Positions 56,700 to 64,000 of a stretch of 64,000 nt of DNA are shown one piece after another. The number at the start of each line of letters is the position of its first letter. Within the stretch, counting starts at the first letter, position 1. The stretch is taken from positions 15,322,501 through 15,386,500 of the forward strand of contig BSBN01000254.1 in assembly GCA_027924645.1 (NCBI GenBank). Reading direction: 5' to 3'. The translations under genes and the position numbers were made by a program. The stretch comes from Cunninghamia lanceolata. Lineage: Eukaryota > Streptophyta > Pinopsida > Cupressales > Cupressaceae. A model generated the notes under the pieces. The model saw nothing but the letters and a program-made list of their open reading frames with translations, was not told the DNA's origin and made no database searches.

Positions 56700-57815
56700 C
56701 CAGAAGGTTTGCCACCAGTGAGGAAGATAAGTCATCAAATAGATTTGATACCAGGAGCCAGTTTGCCGAATAAGGTAGCCCATAGAATGACTCTAGTAGA
56801 GAGTGAAGAGTTGAACAAAGACGTTCAGGAGTTGTTGAGGAAGGGATTGATAAGAGAGAGCCTAAGTCCATGTGTGGTACTTGTAGTACTAGCACCAAAG
56901 AAAGATGGAGAGTGGAGAATGTGTATAGACTCTTGAGCCATCAATAAGATCAAATCAAGTATAGATTTCTATTGCGCAGAATGGATGACATAATAGACTA
57001 TTTGAGTGGAGCCAATTACTTTATAAAGATTGACCTGAAGAGTGGGTATCACCAGATCCGTATTAGAGAAAGAGATGAGTGGAAGACAACCTTCAAGACA
57101 AAGGAAGGTTTGTATGAGTGGTTAGCAATGCCATTTAGGCTAACCAATGCACCGAACACATTCATACGGCTCATAAATGAGGAACATGCATATCAGAAGA
57201 GTTTTAGAGAAGCTAAGGGAGGAGAAGTTGTTGATTAATCTAAAGAAATGTAGTTTTACAAAGAAGGAATTGGTATACCTAGGATTTGTTGTCTTAGAGG
57301 AAGGTCTTAAGATGGACCCAGAGAAGGTGAGGGCTATCATTGAATGGCCTACACCGAGGAATGCTTTCGAGGTAAGATCATTTCATGGTTTGGCAAGTTT
57401 TTACAAAAAGTTTACCAAGAATTTTAGTAGCATTTGTGCACCCCTAACTAAGACAATGAGAGGGGATAGAAAAGTGTTTAGATGGACTAAAGGAGTAGAC
57501 AAGAGCTTTGATACATTGAAGCAGAAAGTCGTAGAACAACCTGTTTTGGCAATTCCAAATTTCAATAAGGTATTTCAAGTAGATTGTGATGCTAGTGGTA
57601 GTGGTATAGGAGTTGTTTTGAGCCAAGAAGCTAAGCTCATTGCCTATTTTAATGAAAAGCTTAATGATGCGAAGAAAAAGTATTTTATTTATGATCATAA
57701 ATTTTATGCAATAGTTCAAACTTTGAAGAAATGGAGACATTATTTGTTGCCAGAGGACTTTTTTTATATACTGATCATCAGGCTTTGCAGTATCTTAATA
57801 GTTAAGGAAAGTTAA
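56700..57815 (+). pseudogene. gypsy reverse transcriptase and RNase H, deleted core
   Basis: Recognised in order: LPPVRKISHQIDLIPGASLP (56709), [14 protein letters not shown], then after a stop and frameshift [20 protein letters not shown] and [20 protein letters not shown]. The frame then jumps at about 57180 from FIRLINEE straight to [20 protein letters not shown]. About 25-30 residues containing the catalytic YLDD are gone. RNase H follows ([40 protein letters not shown] with its first Asp, 57500-57815). It could not polymerise DNA. Confidence 0.85.
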
Positions 57816-57949
57816 ATCAAAGGCACTTAAAGTGAGTTGAGTTTTTGCAGATCTATACTTTTGTTTTGAAGGACAGGACTGGAAAGTCCAATAGAGTTGT
57901 AGATGCCTTGAGCAGAAGGCAAAATTTGTTGACAGAAATAAAGATAGAA

Positions 57950-59211
57950 CTTGTTGGGTTCAATTAACTCAAAAGTTTGTATCCTAATGATCCATATTTT
58001 ACAGAGCCTTGGAAAGCTAGTTTGGAACCTATTACTATGGATAGAACAAAACGATTAGATTTGATAATCCAAGATGGCATGTTGTTGAGAGGAAGCTAGT
58101 TGTGCATTCCAAGAAGTTCCATGAGAGAGAACTTGATTAAGGAGAGGCATAGTGGGGGATTGGCTGGACACTTTGGTCAAGATAAGACCATTGCTATTAT
58201 TGGTGAAAATTATTATTGGCTACAGTTGTAGCAGGAGTGAGGAAATTTGTGCAGAGTTGTAGAGTATGTTAGATGGCGAAAGGAGCAAGTCAGAATATAG
58301 GTCTATATCAGCCACTTCTTGTACCAGAGAAGTAGTGGGATGATATTAGTATAGATTTTGTTTTTGGTTTACTAAGGACATAGAGAGGACATGATTCTAT
58401 TTTTGTGGTGGTGGATAGATTCTCGAAGATGGCACATTTCATTCTTTGCAAGAAGACTAATGATGCTGTCCATATTGCTAAATAATTTTTCAGCGAGGTG
58501 GTGAGATTACATGATCTACCATAGAGAATAGTTTTAGATCAAGATACCAAGTTTGTTGGTTATTTCTGGAGGACATTGTGGAAGAAGTTGAAAATAGATT
58601 TGAAGTTCAGTTCTGCACACCATCCATAGATTGATAGATAGACAGAAGTGGTGAATAGGAGTTTGGGCAACCTACTATGATGATTAGTAGGAGATAAGCC
58701 CAAGAGATGGGATTTTATTTTACCACAAGCAGAATTTGCTTACAACAATTCTGTCAATAGGAGTACTGGTAAATCACCATTCCAGATTGTATATGGGAAT
58801 AGTCCAAGAAATGCTTCAGAGTTAAGAAATCTAGACAAAGGAGAAAAGACAAGTGCCAAGGCTGAAGACTTTGCAGAACACATGAAGAATTTACATGAAG
58901 AGGTGAAAAAGCACATTAATAAGATGAATATTTAGTACAAGGCTAAGGCAGATCAGAAGAGGAGATATAAGGAGTTCTAGCTAGGAGATGAAGTCATGGT
59001 TCACTTGAGAAAAGAAAGGTTCCCAATTGGAACATACAATAAGTTCAAAATGAAAAAATTTAGACCGTGCAGAATCCTAAAGAAGCATGATTCAGGAAAT
59101 GCATATGAGGTAGAGCTGCCGAGTGGGATTAATATTTCCCCTATGTTCAACATTACTGATTTAACAGCATATCATGAGGTTGGCACAAAGGATGGAGCAA
59201 TAGAAGAATAG
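57950..59211 (+). pseudogene. gypsy integrase, broken
   Basis: The zinc-binding start (RHSGGLAGHFGQDKT, about 58145) and the YYW motif are readable. The core is broken into short pieces with many stops. The C-terminal part at 58996-59211 is a clean 71-codon frame: VHLRKERFPIGTYNKFKMKK, FRPCRILKKHDSGNAYEVEL and PMFNITDLTAYHEVG. No chromodomain follows. Confidence 0.8.
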
Positions 59212-59438
59212 TGGAGTATTCTGGCATCTACTTCAACGGAGGAGATTGAAGACATCTTGGATAGCCGTGTGGGAAGAAGTACTCAGAATAGGTAATATGA
59301 AGAATATCTAGTGAAATAGAAATGAAGACCTATTGAAGATTCTTCTTGGTTGTCTAAGGCAGATGTTAACCATTTGGGTTTTCCTCACAAAAACACCTGA
59401 GATGTGATAGGGTCACTTGTCAAATTACCCTAGGTGTT

Positions 59439-60286
59439 TGATGCAGGAGCATCCAGTGGTGTAAGGGCAAATTTGCATCACCCAAAAAAAATGTGTTTCA
59501 AAATTGTTGATGTTCTTTCCATTTATTTTCAAAATTTGTGGTTCTGGTTCCATAATTGCTTGAATAATGATGTAGAACTTTCAGTTTTTCCAAACTGTTA
59601 AAAATAGTAACCTGATATTTTTAGAAAGTTTTCATTTGGGCATGGATTAAAGTGAAAATTTATAGGAAGTTACATAACAAAAATATAAGACCTTTGACGA
59701 AGGAATCACGGAAGCATCATTTGCGAACTGAAAGCTATTAAAGTTTCTGTTTCCTGAAAACGCCTAAAAAATATTCAAACTTAGGTTTGAGGCACTACAT
59801 GTCCTAGTACGGGTCCAAAAATGGCCAAAACTGATAGAGCGGATTCTTAGTGAGTAGACCACTTCGTGGTCTTTCTGACGCATAAAACGGTTTGTCAATC
59901 AGACACCTGGATCAAAAGTTATGGCTCCCGGAAGTTGACCTATTTTTGGAGGGAGATGCAAATTTCAAAATTAGGTTGTTGGCCGCAAAAAAGGCTATTA
60001 ATAACCATTTTTGGGAACCTTGGGCAGAGTAGAGTTAGGGGGGGAAGTGTAGAGTCAAGAATAGGTGGGAAAATAGAAACCCTAACTGATTTAGGGTTAC
60101 ATAAGACAAATGATTCTAGAGTTTGGGAATAGGAAGCTGTAATGTGTTGCACCATGTGGAGGGTTGATTCCTCTGATTGTATTTGAGCTTCTGTAATGTA
60201 ATAAGTTGTCCAAATCAATAAAGAAAGTTTTATTTTCTGTGTGCAATTTCTGTTGTTGTGTGTTTTATGATTTACCCCCTTCATCA
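59439..60286 (+). repeat. 3' LTR of the plus-strand gypsy element
   Basis: It starts TGATGCAGGAGCATCC and ends TTTACCCCCTTCATCA, followed by AGAAT. No obvious polypurine tract precedes it (CCCTAGGTGTT), as in the sister element. Confidence 0.9.
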
Positions 60287-60405
60287 AGAATACATCACAA
60301 TATCCAAGTTTAAACACCCAAGGGCATTGAATCATGTTAGGATTTTTTTTTAATGTAGCTTTCGAATAGCCCTTCCCTCATTGTTTATTGCTAGAGATGG
60401 GATAT

Positions 60406-60778
60406 GAAAACATTCCATTCACTGAGATTGCACCTATCATGAACATGGACGGAGGGAGTGTGCTCTAAATAGTAACAAACAAGAGAAATATGCAAATAAA
60501 TGTTAAAGAAGCTTCAAAAGAATATAACAAATTCAGGGCCTAAATTTGATGACCATATAGTGGGAAGTTTTGAACGGGAACAACATTAAGATTATGAACA
60601 TTCCATTCACTGAGATGTTGCACCTGTCCTGAGCATGGACATGCCATACAAGGGAGTGCGCTCTAAATAATAGCAAGCAAGAGAAATATACAAACACACC
60701 ACCTACATAAATAAATGTTGAAGAAGCTTCAAAAAATAATATAACAAATTTAGAGCCTAAATTTGATGGCTATATAGC
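60406..60778. repeat. diverged tandem duplication downstream of the F-box gene
   Basis: The stretch from CATTCCATTCACTGAGATTGC (about 60409) recurs from about 60599. Both units share AGGGAGTG-GCTCTAAATA, CAAGAGAAATAT, AAATGTT-AAGAAGCTTCAAAA and CCTAAATTTGATG. The second carries a short insertion near 60695. No gene is seen in it. Confidence 0.75.
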
Positions 60779-60988
60779 CGTATGTAAGCATTTTTTGTAA
60801 AATACAACCAAATTTTAATAAAAAAGATTGAAAGTAGAGATTTTATACAAGTCGTCGAAAATTTCTAGAGGATTATTCTCATATATATAATTAGTTTTTC
60901 AAAATGTCTTAATGTGAATTCAATAATAAACTCCGCCGTATTATTTACTAAAAATATTCAAACTTCAGTGGACATCATAAAAGATAAA

Positions 60989-62167
60989 TTAGGTCAGAAA
61001 CTTCTGTTGCCAAGGCCACCACAAGTAGGTGCACTCGAAAGGCGATAAGTAAGCGGATGACAAATCCATATATCTCATTCCATGTTTCTTTATTTGTATC
61101 CGAAGTTGTGGATCAACGTCATCCATTGCAATTTTTCTCACCAGTCTGTTGCTTCCATCGTATACATTTATTTCTTCTCCAACAACCACAGTCCATCCGC
61201 TGCTGTTAACCGAAATCTGGTCAATTTCTTTAGGCAAACTGATATCCACTCGGCACCACCTCTTGGAGTTCATGTTTTCATCTCCATTCTCTAATTTCCA
61301 CATAAACCCACGTCCCTTGTCGACCAAAATTAGGTGCCCATCGCTCGCAGCTAAATCCCAGTACAAAGTAGAACAGCTCCACTGTGCCCTAGTATACCAA
61401 ATCTCGTCACAAAACTCATCGTATTCCTCTATAAATAACTTATAAGGATCGTAGTCTCTGACAATAGCATCTGATGGGGGTAAAATTTGTGTCCAACATC
61501 TCGTAGATAGATTCAATTCTAGAACAATTCCTTTTTGGAATCGATGATCCGACCAGTAAAATCTTCCCCTGTAGTAAACTCCTCTTCCGAAAGCCGAAAG
61601 ACCACCTAAATCTTCGGTATCTAGATGTATTCTATTCCAGGAATCAGACAATGAACCATAGACATCAATCATATATTCCATATCGCCCATTACAATAACG
61701 AATTGGTTGGTGGAAGATTCATACGCTTTCCCTATAAATCCTAAATTGTATGGGAGCTCATCGGGGTAGGGTAAGAGTTGAAGAGGCTTCCAAGCCCTGC
61801 TCCTTTCATCGCAGATAGAAAATCTGGAACCAGTTGACAAACAGAACATGGTGTTGCATGCAAATTCAATGTAATAAGAATACTCATTAGATTTAACGAA
61901 TGCAACTTTGTAAACATCTCCATTTCCTTCCATAACCCATGACTGTACCTTATCAGACCCAAATTTAGCGAATTGAAAAAGAAAACTTGTGTTGTATGAA
62001 AGATGTATGTTGGGATATATCTTTTGCATGGCAGCATATGACGACAGCATCTCATTCCATAATTTCCACGCAGTTCTCAATTTAACAAGGCGTCTTCGTG
62101 GGAGCAGCCTTGCTATGACAATCACCGCAATTTCTTCCGGAAGGTTTCGCCAAATTCCAATTTCCAT
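60989..62167 (-). CDS. F-box protein (392 aa), intact single-exon gene
   Basis: Residues about 6-45 form the F-box (LPEEIAVIVIARLLPRRRLV then TAWKLWNEMLSS), which would bind a SKP1-like adaptor in an SCF ubiquitin ligase. The remaining 340 residues look like a beta-propeller-type substrate-binding region: Trp-rich repeats such as SRAWKPLQLLPYP, SDSWNRIHLDTEDLGGLSAF and LSTRCWTQILPPSD, each with a YYRGRFYW- or LYWDLAASDGHL-like strand. There are no kelch-perfect repeats, so 'F-box with C-terminal propeller-like repeats' is as far as I go. The frame is complete, starts at the first ATG after a TATA box and has no decay, unlike all its neighbours. Substrate unknown. Plant F-box families of this kind are large. 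Confidence 0.9.
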   Translation of the reverse strand: MEIGIWRNLPEEIAVIVIARLLPRRRLVKLRTAWKLWNEMLSSYAAMQKIYPNIHLSYNTSFLFQFAKFGSDKVQSWVMEGNGDVYKVAFVKSNEYSYYIEFACNTMFCLSTGSRFSICDERSRAWKPLQLLPYPDELPYNLGFIGKAYESSTNQFVIVMGDMEYMIDVYGSLSDSWNRIHLDTEDLGGLSAFGRGVYYRGRFYWSDHRFQKGIVLELNLSTRCWTQILPPSDAIVRDYDPYKLFIEEYDEFCDEIWYTRAQWSCSTLYWDLAASDGHLILVDKGRGFMWKLENGDENMNSKRWCRVDISLPKEIDQISVNSSGWTVVVGEEINVYDGSNRLVRKIAMDDVDPQLRIQIKKHGMRYMDLSSAYLSPFECTYLWWPWQQKFLT

Positions 62168-62272
62168 CTCTATTTTTGCGAAGCTATACCAAAACGCTGG
62201 TTCTGGGTTTCTTTTCTACTCGGACTCGGCCCCAGGCTTGGTTTAATCAAGTTTGCTCGGTATTGGTTGTGG

Positions 62273-62280
62273 TATTTATA
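62273..62280 (-). promoter_or_regulatory. TATA box of the F-box gene
   Basis: TATAAATA on the minus strand, about 105 bases before the ATG. Transcription should start near 62245, leaving a leader of roughly 75-80 bases. Confidence 0.65.
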
Positions 62281-62643
62281 GGCTCCTAGGGTTTGTTTTT
62301 CTTTCCCGTTGATTGAAAAGGGGACGACCTCATTAGGGGAGAGGACCCACTAGTGGAGCACCCTAACTTCATAATTTAGCATCACTCCTAAATTTTTACA
62401 GTAGTTTATTTGGCAACGTTCTTGTTTATAACTTGGGGCCTTAAATGCACATATACTATCTCAGCCATTGGAACTATCTCACCTATTGGGTCTTTTCCCC
62501 TATTGAATGTTATTTTTAATTGATGCTCTTTCATGCGAGAGGATTAAATTAGGTGGACAACCTTTTTGGCAAAGGGATTTGAAAAACATATAATTAGTCA
62601 AGCGCTTATTAAAATGGCACCATAGGGTGAAATGGTGTGAGGG

Positions 62644-62973
62644 TGTTAAGAAAAACAAATTTAAAAAATAATTAAATAGCTGACATATTAAAATAAATAA
62701 TCATAAACATTGAAAAATAATAGCTCACAAAAAAAAATATATAAAACATAAATGTTTGAATGAAATGGCTTGAGCGTGTTAAGAAAAACAAATTCAATAA
62801 ATTTGTGCGTTTGGTTCTGTAAACTTTAGTTACTATTAAAAGAGTTTGAATATTATAGTGGAACACAGGCTAAATTGGTGTGAATAATTTTGTGCATGTT
62901 AAGAAAAACAAATTCAATAAATTTGTGCATTTCGTTCCGTAAACTTTAGTTACTATTAAAAGAGTTTGATTTT
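62644..62973. repeat. three diverged repeats upstream of the F-box gene
   Basis: TGTTAAGAAAAACAAATT occurs at 62644, 62777 and 62897. The last two copies continue alike for about 76 bases (AATAAATTTGTGC, GTAAACTTTAGTTACTATTA, AAAGAGTTTGA) with a period of 120. The first is shorter and more diverged. Confidence 0.8.
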
Positions 62974-64000
62974 TTTTCCTATTTAGCTAGTGTTTTATTA
63001 ATTAATTCTTTGATTTTTAATATAGATAAAGACTTTATTATTTTAAAAATATATGTAAACAACTAACCCAAAGTATTTATTATTTAAAGAAACCTAATCA
63101 AATATAATTATAAAATAACATTTTCCATCTTCATGATGTTTTGTAGATTTTGCATTAATCAAAACCCTAATTTAGAAAATATTTATAATTCATTCAAAAC
63201 ATATATACACATAGTAAACCAATCAAAAATTATTTATTGCATGACAATATAGTTTATTAGGTTTAGAATTCATGTGTCCTCACTTTTAACCAAGATTTTT
63301 CTAGAACCAAATTTATTAAGTCATAAATTTATAAATTTATAGAAACTCATAATTTTAACCCTAAAATTTTACTATATGTATATATGTATATATATAAAAA
63401 ATTTATTTTATAGAGGTTATTTTATATTATTGGTGAGTGTAATGCTATTTTATATGTAAGAAAATGAAAATCTAACTATGAGCCACTGAAAAAGAAATAA
63501 TTATCACATGAAATGAAATAAAAAGGAGTAAAGACTATAGAGTCATCAATTTAATTTTCTTTTTTTTGTCATAATAAATTTAATGTATTTATTTTTAAAA
63601 TACTAAATCATATGAACTAAATCATGAAGAATTAAATCATAGAGAATCATTAGAGAACTATGGCATCCCAATTCAACCAAGAAGAAATGACATATCTACT
63701 AGTGCCCCAAAGTCTCCACTAAATAAATTCTAAGCAATCAAGACATTAAGTAACCATAATACCTAAATAATATAGAACAATAGATAATTCATGTTACTAA
63801 TTTTCCTCCTCATAGACACATATTTATAGTCATATTGTTAAATAGTGCACTTTTTAATTTTTTGACAACGTTATTATATCTAGTACTTTGTGAAGAAGGC
63901 TATAAATATATGTTTATGAGCCACTTGATAGCACTTTTAAACAAGAGTGTAACAATTAGTATTAAACATAAGATTTTGTATAAATTTATATACTTATTTT
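62974..64000. other. AT-rich non-coding DNA
   Basis: No frame, LTR end or RNA gene recognised. A short TATATG/TATATA microsatellite lies at about 63370-63400. Confidence 0.55.

Larger units (their letters stand above)
55185..60286 (+). mobile_element. Ty3/gypsy element, same family, internally deleted
   Basis: LTRs of 844 bp (55185-56028) and 848 bp (59439-60286) are homologous to those at 26644-34549. The target duplication AGAAT is perfect (55180-55184, 60287-60291). A primer site (GTGGTATCAGAGCAAGG) follows the 5' LTR. The interior is only about 3.4 kb against about 4.7 kb in the other copy after its solo LTR is discounted. Most of gag and the RT segment with YLDD are missing. Stops are abundant. 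It could not move by itself. Confidence 0.9.

Noticed and set aside
61149..61445. 98-codon plus-strand frame
   Set aside because: It is antisense to the intact F-box gene.

Overview
This window is plant nuclear DNA that is almost entirely transposable elements. One intact gene (an F-box protein) and two exons of a second gene (SERINC-type membrane protein) are visible. Low gene density, nested LTR retrotransposons, several decayed plant-type LINEs and a very long solo LTR fit a large-genome plant. A gymnosperm such as a conifer is my best guess, but this is an inference and I cannot name a species.

Layout. 1-3291: non-coding DNA with a 333-bp miniature LTR element (TRIM, 2353-2685) whose LTRs carry tRNA-like A and B boxes. 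3292-8789: a decayed but full-length Ty1/copia element. 9134-12170 plus 19614-19869: a probable 3.3-kb solo LTR, split by a very young element at 12171-19613. That young element has 1089-bp LTRs differing at two positions and a perfect GAGGT target duplication. It encodes a coiled-coil/four-zinc-knuckle Gag-like protein and a 1044-aa protein, and no protease, integrase or reverse transcriptase. 20126-20537: two exons of a SERINC-type gene. 21336-24980: a 5'-truncated LINE on the minus strand.

25950-46800 is a nest. An old two-ORF LINE on the minus strand is cut twice. One cut is a Ty3/gypsy element (26644-34549, target duplication ATTTG), which itself contains another solo LTR (about 31162-32632). 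The other is an older, minus-strand copy of the pol-less two-ORF element (37040-44593). At both cuts the LINE reading frame resumes when the insert and one target copy are ignored. 47000-47883 is another LINE fragment. 48482-48806 is a copia RT fragment cut by an LTR at 48798-49256. 49257-55184 has no recognisable gene. 55185-60286 is a second, internally deleted element of the same Ty3/gypsy family (target duplication AGAAT). 60989-62167 (minus) is the intact F-box gene with a TATA box, flanked by short duplications. The last kilobase is AT-rich with nothing recognised.

The most interesting system is the pol-less element family. Two copies of different age share the same two long ORFs, an initiator-tRNA-Met type primer site and a row of polypurine tracts. 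The young copy implies recent mobilisation by enzymes supplied in trans. The old copy has nine premature stops over about 1,460 codons with no net frameshift, seven of them where the young copy has glutamine. Features of the family (LTR ends, AAAGGGGGAG tract, position of the second ORF) recall the Sirevirus branch of Ty1/copia, and this assignment is an inference. All coordinates and comparisons come from reading by eye; no alignment or search was run.
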